Shown here piece by piece: positions 1-11,730 of a stretch of DNA of 64,000 nucleotides. Within the stretch, counting starts at the first letter, position 1, and each line of letters begins with the position of its first letter. Source of the DNA: Pseudopyrenochaeta lycopersici (Eukaryota > Ascomycota > Dothideomycetes > Pleosporales > Pseudopyrenochaetaceae); NCBI GenBank assembly GCA_003313425.1, contig NHZP01000023.1:434001-498000 (forward strand), read 5' to 3'. The position numbers were made by a program, and so were the translations under genes. The notes under the pieces are model-generated. The model was not told the DNA's origin. It was given only the letters and a program-made list of their open reading frames with translations, and made no database searches.

Positions 1-559
1 CCTTCGCAGTACAAGATTATCATCATGCCCTTGCCTTTGCCTTGCATCGTCATGAGAATATCAGCCCACCTGCCAAACCATAAGCTGAAACACCAAGCTT
101 TAAAGTGCCTTAAACGTTATTCTCCCACGCTATCGCCAAACTATTAGCAAGTATCCTACCTTTCTCCTCGAACAATACAATCTCAAGCATAAACTTACGT
201 ACGCTTTTTCTATCTACATCAACGCACTCCAAATGGTAATGCCAGACATATCCAGCTCCCAGTCTCCATGAGAGAAGGTCTTCAGCTTATCATTAATGAA
301 AATATAACAAAAGCGCTTCAGACGAAATGGACAGCACAATCGACGGGCCAACAAAAGTATATCAGCCCACCGTGTCCCAAAAGCCTGCCGAATTTATCAT
401 TACCTTCAGGAATTCACTCATGCGAGATGAGAGACGCAATATCATGAGATAATTGGACTTTCTGATGACTTATCTGCTACTACAAAGAATATCTTATGGA
501 CCTTTTTGATTTTTATATCGAGGTCATTATGCTGCCTAGCGCCAGAATAAATACAAAGA

Positions 560-1660
560 TGATCATGGTAAAGTCGAGGCCTTAGTCAGGAGGGACACTG
601 TCATCAAGAAGCACAGGGAGGCCGAGTGGAACGTCCAAGTCAGTGGAGATGTTGGTATACTTAACATCGTGTTGAACGGTGATACAATGGAAGAGGCCAC
701 AGGCGGACCTGAAAACCGAAACAAAGAAGTAGTAGAGGAGTAGGTCTTGGCCGCATCACTTCTTTGCTGTGCTAAGAAGCACCTTGTCTAAGTCCTTCAA
801 GGCAGCTTCGGCTTCGGCGCCCAACTTTCAGGTCTCGCTTGGTCTAAACGACGTCAGCGACAACATGAGTGCTGCATAGTTCTGGGTAAACAGTGTCAGG
901 CTAGAGGTCTCACTGAAGATTTTGAAATTGGAGGAGAAAGTATTGGTTGTCAAGGATGAAATTGGAGCTAAAGTGGATGTGACGAACGCCAAGGGGTAAT
1001 TTTGTTTTCCAAACCCAAAGCCAAACCTTACTATCAACATGAGGAAGGCTCAAAACATGCTTGAGAAGGCCACACCTCTTCCGCCAGCGGCCTGTCCTCA
1101 AACACTCATGGCAAGACTACTTGCAAGTTTGGAGCAGACCGCTCCAAGATAAGGACTGCCACTTATCACAGGTAACCGGTAGCCGACTTATTACGCTGAG
1201 TCCGCTGTCAAAGGCTCGAACTGTTCACTGAAATGCGAGACCGCTTAGAAATGATGTAGTTCAAAAGTGTGGCCACGATGAGGGTAACAGTGGGTGTCAC
1301 GTCATCCAACGAATGCGGCAACAACGACCAGCTGCCGAACAACCAGAACCGCGACCATGCTCAGAACGGTTCATTTGTGTAGCCCAAAGAGAGGCCGTAG
1401 CGGTGGATGCGGACGGAAAATGGTGGAGGCAAAAAGAATGGCGGCGTACAGAAGCAAACTCCTTGCGGTGAGTCGGCACCAAGATCAAAAGTGTCGCAAC
1501 TCAGTTGAGCCCATGGACAATCCAAGAAGAATGGACGTGCTCTAGGTAAAGTCTCGTGTGCATGGATCAAAGTCCTGGAAGTGAAGGGGCTCCATTGGTC
1601 CTGGGTGGAAGAGAGTGCGTATGGTCATGACAATCCTGGGGCCTCAAGGAAATGCCTGGA
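560..1660 (+). pseudogene. Decayed protein-coding relic of unknown family
   Basis: I do not recognise the family. From about 560 to 744 one frame reads like a charged helical protein and ends at a TAG. After a frameshift, a second frame from about 760 to 1130 again looks coding, with heptad-like Leu/Val/Lys spacing, but it is broken by TAG near 870 and TAA near 997. Further coding-like pieces in changing frames continue to about 1660, including an Asn-rich patch near 1300-1370. No ATG, intron set or single frame ties them together. Either a dead gene or an old mobile-element fragment would look like this. Boundaries are approximate and the strand is judged only from the coding look. Confidence 0.35.
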
Positions 1661-1858
1661 TGATTCGTGTATTGCATACACAGAGACCGTGTTCAACTAG
1701 TTTGCTGTCAGATTTCATGTTTGAAGTCATAGACTAGATTCGTGCCAAATCAAGCCTGTTGGGGCAGGCTACGAATATAGGTTGAATAAGTTATCCAGAA
1801 GGAAACATACTGGAGTCATGTGATCAAGATCATGGTAATAAATCTCAGCGGACGCGAC

Positions 1859-2209
1859 TCAAGCGACTCGGAACATCGTTTGGAAAAGAAACGAGATATC
1901 CGAGGCATTCGGGCTCCGCTCTCCGTTAATTTCAACGTTGTTGGACTTCGTTGGAGTCGCCGGGAAGCAGACAGATCTACAACTGGGGCACGTATTGGCG
2001 CTTTCAACAGCCTCATTGCCAAACCAAGCAGTCAGACATTCGCGGTGGAAGATGTGGCCACAGTGCGTCCGGATGATGGCCTCTTCACCGGCGTTCCAGT
2101 CGTCGTAGCAAATCGGACACGCGTTTTCGTTTGATGGCGCAGCGACGGTGGGGCTCTTTGCAAGGTACTCTTGCTGCGAGGGCGATGGAGGGATGGTCAA
2201 TGAAAGCAT
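1859..2209 (-). CDS. Small RING-H2 zinc finger protein, probable E3 ubiquitin ligase
   Basis: Single-exon protein of 116 residues read from the ATG at 2209. Residues 31-77 form a complete C3H2C3 RING: Cys31, Cys34, Cys50, His52, His55, Cys58, Cys74 and Cys77, with the CPIC, HCGHIFH and CPSC signatures. RING-H2 domains of this kind bind two zincs and recruit an E2 enzyme, so ubiquitin ligation is the likely role; the substrate cannot be guessed. The N-terminal 30 residues are polar and Pro/Ser-rich. An in-frame ATG at 2353 would add 48 residues with a hydrophobic start, which could make it a membrane-bound RING protein. I prefer the shorter form because the extension looks noncoding, but this is open. 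Confidence 0.6.
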   Translation of the reverse strand: MLSLTIPPSPSQQEYLAKSPTVAAPSNENACPICYDDWNAGEEAIIRTHCGHIFHRECLTAWFGNEAVESANTCPSCRSVCFPATPTKSNNVEINGERSPNASDISFLFQTMFRVA

Positions 2210-2821
2210 CCTAATGTATTTGTGAGTTAAAATGTATATCAAACCCCTTTTGTTTCGAGCGAGAACGTAAATGCTTTTGTACTGATGAGCCGATTTCTGG
2301 TGTGCAGCAGTGCAAATGACGTTGCTTATGAATAACCAGCTCAAGATGGTCATGCTTTGCGCTGCGCCACAAGCCACTCGGCTGTGAGCACCTCCCTGCG
2401 ACAAATGCGACGCATTGCACTCGTATCTCGAGTGCGCCTTCAATAACGAGCGTGGCTCGGTGCCTGAAAGACTCCGAACCTGCGATATTACCTGAGGTGT
2501 GCCGGGTACTTCGCCACATGCAATGACTGCCGTGAAGCGAATGGTAGAAATGTTTTACTGGCGTACCAGGTTGCCTGACGAGGCGCACTTGGCCTTGCCT
2601 GGACAGTTTTGCAGGACTGGCTCGTCAGGGAGAAGGCTGAGCGGCGTCTCTACAGCCTTGAAGATAAACCGCTTCGCTGCTTCAAGCGCTCTATTCGACA
2701 TACTTTGTTCACATACCATGCATACATTTGCAGAATAGTAACTGCGTTGCAATATTCACACGTTCTTCGCGGCCCACCCCTGGATTTGTGACTGTACTAA
2801 GCTGCACGCCCATCCACAATC
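2210..2821. other. Intergenic region between divergent genes
   Basis: About 610 bases between the RING protein (leftward) and the membrane protein (rightward). It should hold both promoters. I see no RNA gene or convincing extra coding exon apart from the possible N-terminal extension of the RING protein up to 2353. Confidence 0.4.
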
Positions 2822-3643
2822 ATGACGGCAGTTCAAGTTATAGACGGTTTCAGCCAACTCAACAGAGCGATTATGTACACCAGTGCTATATTCGCCCCAG
2901 CACAAGCAATATCCGGCATAGGCCATACAGGACTGTCAAATCTTGGATTTCTCGCATACAACTGGTACACCCAAGTCGTCTGGTTTCGTGCAGCATCCAA
3001 CCAGCAGCTCTCCGCTCTCGCACTTGTCGCTGTGCATGCTAACACCACGCTCTCTTTTGCCTACCTTGGAGGTATTTTCTCTGGTAATCGCGTCATGGCC
3101 GTCTTTCTTTCACTCGGCGCCATGGGCGTACTTTGGCTGAACAACGCGACGGCTTGGATCAGCTGGAAAACTGGGCAGCAGCAAGGCTACGGCGAATGGC
3201 AATTCTTTTTCTTCGGATGGCGAACGCTTAATCGTGGGTGGCACAAGTTCATTATGATCTGGCAGATCTCAAATTCGCTTGAGTCATTTGGGCTCTCAGT
3301 ACTCTGCATCTTTCTGGCAATTCGTGCGGTGGCACGCGATAGAGATGCGAATAAGAAGAAGTTCAAATGGTGGCATAGAGCCCCTGCCATTCCCATTGGC
3401 GGAGCTCTTATGGCGTTCATGTTGTGCCCGTATATTATTTGGATCGAGCTCATCATCCGCCGAAATCGAATCGAGTCTGACACGGATTGGGTCGCTGTAT
3501 ACGTATTCATTGCGCAGGTGGCTCTCATGTTTCTACCCGATTTTGGAAAGTGTTTGAAGCGCATGAAGCATGGTGAGGCGGATGAAGTTGAAGACGAAAA
3601 TAGATACTATTCGATTAGTAGGGCTATGGGTTTATCTGACTGA
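2822..3643 (+). CDS. Multi-pass membrane protein, family not recognised
   Basis: Uninterrupted protein of 273 residues starting at an ATG in good context (catATGACG). It is very hydrophobic. I count about six or seven membrane segments: near residues 45-65, 75-90, 92-112, 150-170, 190-212 and 222-242, with basic loops between them (DRDANKKKFK near 172-181) and a charged tail rich in Glu/Asp. It is unusually rich in Trp and Tyr. No signal peptide, transporter motif or catalytic motif is visible. The composition suits a fungal plasma-membrane or endomembrane protein, but I cannot assign a function. It sits alone, with the fatty-acid elongation dehydratase 600 bases downstream. Confidence 0.65.
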   Translation: MTAVQVIDGFSQLNRAIMYTSAIFAPAQAISGIGHTGLSNLGFLAYNWYTQVVWFRAASNQQLSALALVAVHANTTLSFAYLGGIFSGNRVMAVFLSLGAMGVLWLNNATAWISWKTGQQQGYGEWQFFFFGWRTLNRGWHKFIMIWQISNSLESFGLSVLCIFLAIRAVARDRDANKKKFKWWHRAPAIPIGGALMAFMLCPYIIWIELIIRRNRIESDTDWVAVYVFIAQVALMFLPDFGKCLKRMKHGEADEVEDENRYYSISRAMGLSD

Positions 3644-4241
3644 TGAAAATAAGTAGAAAAATAGAAGCCAAAGCAATTACACTCTATACAATTACTCGAA
3701 AATGCTGGAATTAACGCTCTCGTATTTAGCTTGTCTTTATAGTTGCTTACGGATTGAACGACACTCGTGGGTATTTACGTATGCACTTATGATCCACTGT
3801 AGACGCAGTGAAATCGATACTCGCTAAGTGGGCTCAATGACTAGAATCTTGCAATTGAATGATCTTTCCGAAGTCTTATGAAGGACGCTTTTACTGCATC
3901 AAAGTCCTAGGAGAGCAGGGAGTTTGGAGGGTTCTGATTTTCTCGTATTGAAGGGAAATTCTATTTGATTGGCTGGTAGCAAATATACAGAACATGCTCC
4001 TTTGCTCCATGGGCTTTTAGGCTGCCTTGAAGTCGCCGGAAACGATAGTAACCATTAGAAGAATGTGTACAGATGGGACAGACTATGAATTAGGGCGATG
4101 CTACTAGGTCTGCTACCGTGGAGCTCTAGCCTCGGCTCGTCAGCCACATGCGTCCTGTTTTCCGACCAAGACCAAGACTGCAATCTCTGTTCGAATAATC
4201 TTTCTTCTGTTCGAACAACCCTGGTTTGTTCGTTGAAGTGA
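3644..4241 (+). other. Intergenic region, promoter of the dehydratase gene
   Basis: About 600 bases with no coding signal. The last 55 bases hold three TGTTCG hexamers at 4188, 4208 and 4227, spaced 20 and 19 bases apart and ending nine bases before the ATG. Confidence 0.4.
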
Positions 4242-5106
4242 ATGACCAGCGTAAAGATGGTGCAAGAACATGAGCCGGTTAACAGACGGGGTGGCGCATC
4301 AACAACGGCGGTCTCATGGCAGCAGCCTCGTATTCTTTATTTGACCTCCTACAATATTTTGTTCGCATCACTTTGGGCTTCAGTATTCCTCAATGCGGTT
4401 TCCCATGCTCTCGATAGCAAGATCGAACTCTTTGCCGCAACCGAGTCTCAGGCGCGATGGATACAGACAATTTCGCTCATTGAGGTACTCCACGCTGCTG
4501 TTGGTGCGTTAACCTTGATGTTTTTTTTTTTACCGAAGTGCTCATAGACTTGAACTGTAGGCCTCATTAAATCGCCCGTCAGTACGACAGCGATACAAGT
4601 CGTCACACGCGTCATTCAAGTGTGGATGATTTGGTACAGCTTTCCAGAGAGCACCGCTTCATCGAATGCTTACCTTGCGTTGCTGCTGGCCTGGTCTGTC
4701 GCTGACGCCGTTCGGTACTCATATCTTGCTCTGAATCTGCATGGAAAGGCTCCGAGGAATTTAGTGTGGCTACGGTACATACAATCTACAGGCTATTGGA
4801 GGTGACTAGATGACAAAGGAGACTGACAAGGATAGATACACAATGTTCTACCCATTATACCCCATTGGCATTGGGGCAGAGTGGTGGCTCTTGTATAGAG
4901 CTATCACAACGGGAGGGAAGATTAGCCCAGTCATCCCGCCAATCTTCTACTTCTTGCTGATGCTGTATATTCCAGGTACGCAACTCAGTCTTCTAAGTCG
5001 GTCGAACGAGAGAAGCTAAAATGCCGTTTTAGGCGCATACACAATGTATACGTACATGATCAAGCAAAGAAAAAAGACGCTTGGAAATAAACGAAAGGAT
5101 ACATAA
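4242..5106 (+). CDS. phs1: 3-hydroxyacyl-CoA dehydratase, Phs1/HACD (PTPLA) family
   Basis: Third step of very-long-chain fatty acid elongation in the ER: removal of water from 3-hydroxyacyl-CoA. Four exons fit: 4242-4503, 4561-4774, 4836-4975 and 5033-5106, joined through introns of 57, 61 and 57 bases, giving 229 residues. Hallmarks are the multi-pass hydrophobic layout, the LIKSPV stretch after the first junction, the SVADAVRYSYLAL segment, and the catalytic signature YPIGIGAE with Tyr167 and Glu174, seven apart as in yeast Phs1 (Tyr149/Glu156). The protein ends in a basic tail (QRKKTLGNKRKDT), as expected for the cytosolic end of an ER protein. The second intron is needed because the unspliced frame runs into TGA; splicing restores the family's RYTMFYPLYP core. 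Confidence 0.9.
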
Positions 5107-5302
5107 ACTGACCCCTTTGAATGATTTGGGAAAGCTGGTTGTTGATGGACCACAGATTAGTTGGAGGTGCATGATTGTGGGCGAAGAGAGAAACGACGGT
5201 AGTCGAAGCAATGGTAATAAGATGATGCAATATAATTTAGGTCAACTATCAAGCCTCAACATGGTACATTGAAGGGATCATTACTTCCATAGAATCGAAT
5301 TA

Positions 5303-6779
5303 TCAAATGTAAGAAACTTTGACACCCATGCCGACGGTTCTTCTCACCTTGTCCCACGCATTCCTTATGACACGCATTATACGTTCTCGCAAATCTCGTC
5401 GGCCGAAGGCCAAAGCAAAAGCCAGTAAAAACAGGATAGTTCGGAAGAAGGCCATGGGATTAGCGGTCATTTGGTGGGCGGTATTTGATATCATAGCCTG
5501 GAGTGAAGCGAGCATGGTGGAAGCACGATTGTAGAAGCCGGGCGGGGGTGTGGCAGGTCTCTTTGCTGGCTGTCGTGATGTTCGCGAAGACTGTGAAGGT
5601 GCTGGCGGGGGCTTTCGGAAGCGTTCGTCTGAGCCTCTGGGCTGCCGCCTGTTTTCTTCTTCGCGTTTCCGACGTTCGTCTTCAGCGCGAGATTGCTCCA
5701 GACGCTTTGCCTCGGTTTCCTTTCGACGCTCCTCCATCTGCTCTTGCTGTTGCTGGCGTAGCTTCTCTTCACGTGCTTCGGCATCCTCCTTCTCCTCCTT
5801 CAGCGAGTGCAAGGCCAGCAAGAATGCCTCTTTGCGCTCGTCGTCGAGAACCTCAGACATGCCGATGAACTCGCGGGCATAGTCCCATTCCTCGTTCCTG
5901 GGCAGGACGTGAAGGGTGTACAGCTCGAGAAGCTTGATGCGGGTGTTGAGGTCTCGGGGCGTGTCGGTACCGTTGTGCTGGCTGCGCTGGCTTGGCCGGC
6001 GCTGCAGGTACGAGGGCGAGGACATGTGCGAGGAGATGTCAAAGGTCGGGTTGGCGGTTGTGGAGAGGTATGTCTCGAGCTTTTGCTGGTTCAGCCGCTG
6101 GGATGGCGAGTGGGTGAGAAGCAGCGTCGCCCTGCACGGCAGTTAGTCTACGTAGTGGCCATGCAGCCAGGCCGCTGGGTGCTTACAGGTTGACGACGAC
6201 GTCGGCATCCACATCGCCCTCGACGCCAGCGTAGCCGTCGCGCACCACCTCGTCCCACACGCTGCCATCGCGGCACTTGGACACCAATTGCTTCCACCTC
6301 GTGCTGCCAAAGGCGTGCTTGCCCTCCTCGGCGCCCAGTTCGACGACCGAGTTCAGGAAGGTCAGGTAGAAGCTCCAGACCTTCACGCGCGTGCCCCGCG
6401 AGGCAGTTGCGACGGGGGCATAGCCGACGAGGTCGCCGCTGTCCCCGTTGGCCTTGGTCTCGTCGACCGCCGGCGGGCTGATGATGGGCTCAATTGTCGA
6501 GAGGGCTTCGGGCAGGCGTCGCGTAAGGAAGAGCTGGGCGGCCTGCCGGTAGGCTTTGGCGATCTGCGACGACTGCTGCCGCGAGGCCGAGAGCGACGAT
6601 ATCGACGACGAGAGGTAGCGCGACCCGCTGATGTCCTCATACAGCGCCGCCATCCTTTGCCGTAGGGAGCAAGTACGCTTGGGGGACCGACTTGCAGCTT
6701 CGTAGCCGTGAAGGAGGAGTCTCGGCGATGCTGCATTCCTCTCCGCCTCGTCAACATTTGGAACCTCGGCTGCGCTCAT
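5303..6779 (-). CDS. pex26: Peroxin 26-like protein (fungal Pex26)
   Basis: Two exons, 6779-6187 and 6131-5303, separated by a 55-base GT-AG intron that restores NLATLLLTH across the junction; 473 residues. The N-terminal half is a helical repeat region (SKAYRQAAQLFLTRR-like core, then VKVWSFYLTFLN and GVEGDVDADVVVNL), which I recognise from filamentous-fungal Pex26 proteins. The middle is a long Glu/Lys/Gln-rich coiled coil followed by a Pro/Ser linker. Near the C-terminus one hydrophobic segment (FFRTILFLLAFALAF) with Arg/Lys after it makes a tail anchor. Pex26 tethers the Pex1/Pex6 ATPases to the peroxisome membrane so that Pex5 is recycled. The first ATG in frame is 6779; the frame is open further up but lacks ATG. 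It shares a 349-base divergent promoter with the deadenylase gene. Confidence 0.85.
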
Positions 6780-7128
6780 GTCAACGTCTTGGCGCGTCAC
6801 CCGTGACCGACACGCCGCCAGGCACTCGCTCGTCGAGCTTCAAATCTCCGGCTTGCCCTGTCCGCAGGCTCGTGAGAATCGCGGCGGCAGTTGAGCGGCG
6901 CTTGACAAACGCCGCGGGGCCAACGTCAAGAATACATGATTGTGCTGCCGCTTGATAGCAAAGGCTAACGTTTGCACTGCTCACATAACCGCCCCGACAG
7001 TACACCGTCACTATTTCACCTGACTAAACAACTATCGTGCTACTATTACAGAGCTCGCCTACTACACCCTTTTGGAACGCCGGGTGGCCTCTGGGCATCC
7101 ATGGTGCCCACGGACGCCGCTGCCCAAT
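6780..7128. promoter_or_regulatory. Shared divergent promoter, pex26 and PARN-like gene
   Basis: 349 bases between the two start codons, so both 5' UTRs and core promoters must lie here. No clear TATA box is visible. Confidence 0.45.
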
Positions 7129-9124
7129 ATGGAAGTCGACGCTGCCTCGTTCCCGCATCACTTGCTGGGGCTGTTCATCAACATCTCAGAAGCCGACTTC
7201 GTGTCATTCGACCTGGAGCTCTCGGGAATACCCTCACGGCTGCCTAATAAGCAGGCCCGGGGTTCTGGGCGCGTCACTCTTCAGGAACGCTACGCAGAGA
7301 CCAAGGCGGGTGCGGATCGATATCAGATCCTCCAGGTAGGTATCACATGCGCCAGATTCGACTATATCGCGAACAAGTACGTCTTGCGGCCCTATAACAT
7401 CAATCTTAGCCCGCTTTTGAGTGAGCGCCTCGACTTTGAACGAGAAATCAGCTTTCAGAGCGGAGCTTGCACCTTCCTGCTCAACAATGGCTTTGATCTG
7501 GGAGCACCGTTTGCGAGAGGTGTTCAATATCTCTCCCGAGAAGAGGCGGACCGGGCGAAGACACTGGCTTGGGATCGAATCGACAAGAAGAATCCCATCG
7601 AAGACCTGCAGTTGAAACCAGAAGACGTGGAATCGCTAGATTTCCTACGCCGCACAAGGGAAGCTATCGTCCAGTGGCAAATCACCACCTCCTCCTATCT
7701 CGAGATTACAACGCATACCGGTCTCAAGGAGCAGCCGTTGGTTCCAGCTATTTCACGCTTCGAAAAGCGGCTTGTGCACCAGCTCGTACGTGCCGAGTAC
7801 CCAGACTTGGTGTCAATAGGCCGGCAAGATTGCGTACGCATCATCGATTTTGACTCTGTCCGAGAGGCCGAGAATACACGGAAGATCAAGAATCGTGTCA
7901 AGGAGCAGATTATCCGACAAACTGGCTTCCGCTGGGTGTTTGAAGCTCTTGTTCGTGGTGGAGACGTTGACCGGACGGGCCCTCCCTATGTGACTCGTAG
8001 TTATGCTGAAATGTCCATGACCGCTGATGCGCACGACATCAAAAATCGGTACGATCGCGCGGTTGACCGGCTGAGAACCAAAACACCCGTGCTGGTAGGG
8101 CACAACATGTTCACCGACATTGTATATCTCTACCGCACCTTTGTTGGTGAGCTACCAGTAAGTGCATTCGTATAGCGTTATGGAGCGGCCCGGGCTAGCG
8201 TTTCGTGGTTCGCGTAGATTTATAACAAAACCATCTCAAGGTGACTATAGCTGACTATCGCACCAGGACACATTGTGCGGCTTCAAAGACGAGATCCACA
8301 AGCTGTTCCCCAAGATTGTTGATACCAAATACTTGGCAACGCATACCGAAGGTGATCTCAATGCTTCACCCACGCTACAAGAGATTGCCAGCGGTTTAAG
8401 CAATCAACCACTACCTACCATCATCACCCATGCTGACCACTCGAAATATGAAGAGACGGAAGCCTTCCATGAAGCAGGCTACGATAGTCTTCTCACTGCC
8501 ACTATCATGCTCCGCCTAGCTGCCAAACTTGGTGCAGAACAAGAGAGGAAGATACCATTACCGCAGCCAGATTCGCCTCTAGGAAAAGACATGTTTAAAT
8601 CTACGAAACTTGGTGACAATGTTCAAGACTTTGTATTATATGGATGCGAGAGGCCAGGGCAGCCATTATCTCAACCGCCAGTAGAGCAGTCCCAAGAACC
8701 AGGCTTAAAGGCACAAGCTGCAAGCAGATCGAGACGGAAAGGCAAGAAACAGAAAAGGAACGCCAAGACAAATCAGGCAATCAACCCCCGTTTCTCTACT
8801 AAGAACATATTCGACAGCCTCCGTGGACTCGCCGTACATCCTGAGCACGAGACTGAGTCCTCCGCTGATGACGAGCCTGCTCAGAACCATGAAGACCTCC
8901 AAGCTTCAAAATGGGATGAACAGGGAGAAGAAAAAGCAGGATCATGGGAAAACGATGTATTTGTGCAAGACACCACGGGCTGGGTGCCTATAAAGCAAGT
9001 ACGGCATCAGCCTATGGAGTTTATCCCAGCATTTCACTCGGACTTCTGGAAGGAGTTTGGCAATAAGTTGCGCGTTTTTGGAACCCAGGAGGCAGTCCTC
9101 AAAGTGGCGGAATGGGAGGGCTGA
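7129..9124 (+). CDS. PARN-like poly(A)-specific ribonuclease (CAF1 family, DEDD exonuclease)
   Basis: Two exons, 7129-8157 and 8267-9124 (intron 109 bases), 628 residues. The four acidic residues of a DEDDh exonuclease are present: Asp28 and Glu30 in FDLELSGI, Asp330 in VGHNMFTDIVYL, and Asp416 in HEAGYDSLLT with His411 as the h residue. Asp28 and Glu30 even match the numbering of human PARN. The R3H-like insert falls around residues 150-270. After the catalytic core comes a Lys/Arg/Gln-rich, low-complexity tail with a basic run (SRRKGKKQKRN), a likely nuclear or RNA-binding signal. PARN trims poly(A) tails and matures small RNAs in the nucleus. The start is the first ATG in frame, two residues short of the conserved fold. 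Confidence 0.88.
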
Positions 9125-9328
9125 AGGGCTTCGTAGTCTCATGTGGTCATTGTTTTGAAATAGGTCGAGATGGTCAGCATTAACATCTTTCCAGAATCTC
9201 GAACTTCTTCATCGAGAGAACCGTGGCAGGTTTGAACAATGACTACACGTTTGACGAACAAACTATCAAATTTTCCGTATCCGTGGCAACTATGGATTTA
9301 TGTAGCGCTCTCATACAGAACATCGAGT

Positions 9329-11232
9329 CTAGTCAAAAACACTTCCCCGACTCCACTTACCCCGCGCCCGAATTCTCTTCCCATACACATAGAACGCGAA
9401 AGGTACCGGAATCAACAACGCTGCAAACCCCCCCGTAATGCTACTTGCTGGTCCAACTCCAATGTTGTGGTACAATGGACTTACTACCAGTGGGAAAGCG
9501 CCAGCAAAGCAACTCCTCAGAAACGTATTCGCCGCCACAGCACTCGCAGCGTATTGTGTGAATGTATCAACGAGATAGTTCAGCGCGGCTTGGAAGATAG
9601 TGAAGAAACCTGTGCCCATCATCACTAAGCCAATGACGGGAGCGATCCAGTGAAAGCGTGGTTCGGCAGTCCAGCCCATGATGAATTGGCCCGCCGAAAA
9701 CAAGACAGATCCTAGCATCATGGGAGGAAGGCGAGCTTCAGGAACGGCACGGTCGCCCGCTCGATGATAGACCTTGTTATACAGCAGTTGGTTATATGCG
9801 TTGATGCCACAGCCTATGGTCGCACCGATAAGAATGCCTAAGAAAGGGAGAGTTGCTGATACAGCAGACCAGCCACGCATCTCGCCGAAGATTATGGGTA
9901 TCCCGCCGAGTTGCATATACAATATACCATAGCAAAATGAAGCATAGAGTGCTACAAAGAAGCAGATCGGTGTCATCAACAACTGAATTGGGCGAACAAG
10001 GAACTTTCTGGAGAGTTCAGCGACGCTGACATCCCACTCCTCGAACTTCGCGTGTAGTGCCCAATTACCAGTCTCGTGGCGAAGCCGACGCGCCTTATAG
10101 ACGAGAAGTTTGGGCGGGTAGCATTCGTCGATGAAAATGACGTCAATAAGCAGGATGGCGGCTTGGAGAATGCCAGTAAAGTATTCAGTCCAGCGCCAGC
10201 CGAGAGAAGGGTTGGCTACAAAAGCTGCTGAGACGATAGGTCCTACGAACGGAATTAGTTTACACTTTTTGTTCGGGGGAAAGGAGAAGAATTGAGTCCA
10301 TATCGCTGAAGTAACCTACCTAAGCAAGGTCCACCAACAACGGCCATGGCATATCCGGCCATGGCCAACGCTCTCCAAGCTGGACTAAACAAGTCTCCAA
10401 GTACACCTCCTGTATTTGTTACTGGTGCACTCGCGAAAAACGCTCCAAAGAAACGAGTGATCATCAGTGTTTGGAAGTCCTTTGCCACTGCACTTCCGAA
10501 GCTGAAACATATTGCAACGAACATCGGTGTCAAGACTGCTATCCTGCGTCCGTAAACTTCAGATAGCGGCGCCCAAATTAATGGCCCAAGTCCGAAGCCA
10601 AACAGGAAGAGTGTTGTTCCCAACACGGCAACTTGAGTACCCACGTGGAACTCCTCTGCTATCTGCATCGTACCGGCAGAGTATGCCGAGGACGCCCATG
10701 TTGCACTCATAGTGGTAAGACCATACATCGCCGTGGTGGCAACTTTCTTGTTGGTTGGCCAGTTTATGGGCCGATATAAATCATCCTGGCCCTCAAAATC
10801 GACAAGGACATCGGCAGCTGTTTGTTGGTGTGCCAAAGGGTGGGAAAAGGGCGCAACATTTGGTCTTGTTCTTATTCTCGATAGCACCGTATCCCTCCTA
10901 GATATGGTTCGACTCAATGGTTGGTGTAAACCCGTGGCTATTGCTGGAGCAGTTTGATTTCGTGCATATTGGCTGCCCCGACTTCGAGACCGGCTGATGC
11001 TCTTGCGAAGCTCTTTATTGGTTGGACGATGGCCGTCGTGATCTGTGTCTTTCTCCTCTTCTTCGTTAGCTTCAGATGACGATGAATCTGAACTGGAATC
11101 GCTTCTGCGCCTTGAACGCGTCTGCCTTGCGCTTTCGAGGTCGGTTCCTATTTCTGCTGTTGTAGTTGGTGGTGATTGCTGATTATGCTGAGCTTGAGTC
11201 GAAATAATCCGGTCCTTTGGTAGTTCCGACAT
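9329..11232 (-). CDS. Major facilitator superfamily transporter, DHA1 drug/polyamine type
   Basis: Two exons, 11232-10320 and 10242-9329 (intron 77 bases), 608 residues. The first 165 residues are hydrophilic, with Ser/Arg and Glu/Asp runs, a cytosolic tail typical of fungal Tpo1/Flu1-type exporters and a plausible phosphorylation target. Twelve membrane segments follow. Motif A is seen as GPLIWAPLSEVYGRR after segment 2, and an MFS motif C-like GYAMAVVGGPCLG ends exon 1. A long charged central loop contains ARRLRHETGNWALHAKFEEW. The likely job is proton-driven export of polyamines or toxic compounds at the plasma membrane; the substrate is not readable. It faces the PARN-like gene tail to tail with 204 bases between stops. 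Confidence 0.88.
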
Positions 11233-11730
11233 AATAACATTGAATGTTTTGAAATGTGGTTGTATCCCGAAATATCGATCGCTCGAAAACTGTTATTTCT
11301 CTCAACTTCTTCAATACAAGTTGTCTCTGCACAGCAGTTATATCCGTTTATCGCCCGGCCCTTTATGTGCATAAAACTGGGATGTCGCCTCTCCCAATTG
11401 AATTGTAAGCAAAGACTTAAAAAACACAACGAATAATCACTTGCACAGCATGACAGAAAACGTTCGGCCGATCCATCATTATGTAGGGCGAGTCAAAAGT
11501 GACGTAAATTTTTGGTAACGCTAGCCTAAGTTGGTGTGGTATAGTGATCGGTTGCTGTGCTGATAGTCATGGTTTCCGGTGTTTTCGGAAATGTTTCCGA
11601 GCACGAGCGACGACTAATTCGCTATGTTGTTCACGTCATTGAAGCTTATGATACTCTGGGATGCGGTTGTGCATATTATAATTCGATCATACTGCACAAG
11701 ATCTAAGATGCATGGTCCATCGCTCTCTCT
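11233..11730. other. Intergenic region upstream of the transporter
   Basis: About 500 bases, promoter side of the MFS gene and 3' side of the esterase gene. AT-rich. I see no gene in it. Confidence 0.4.
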
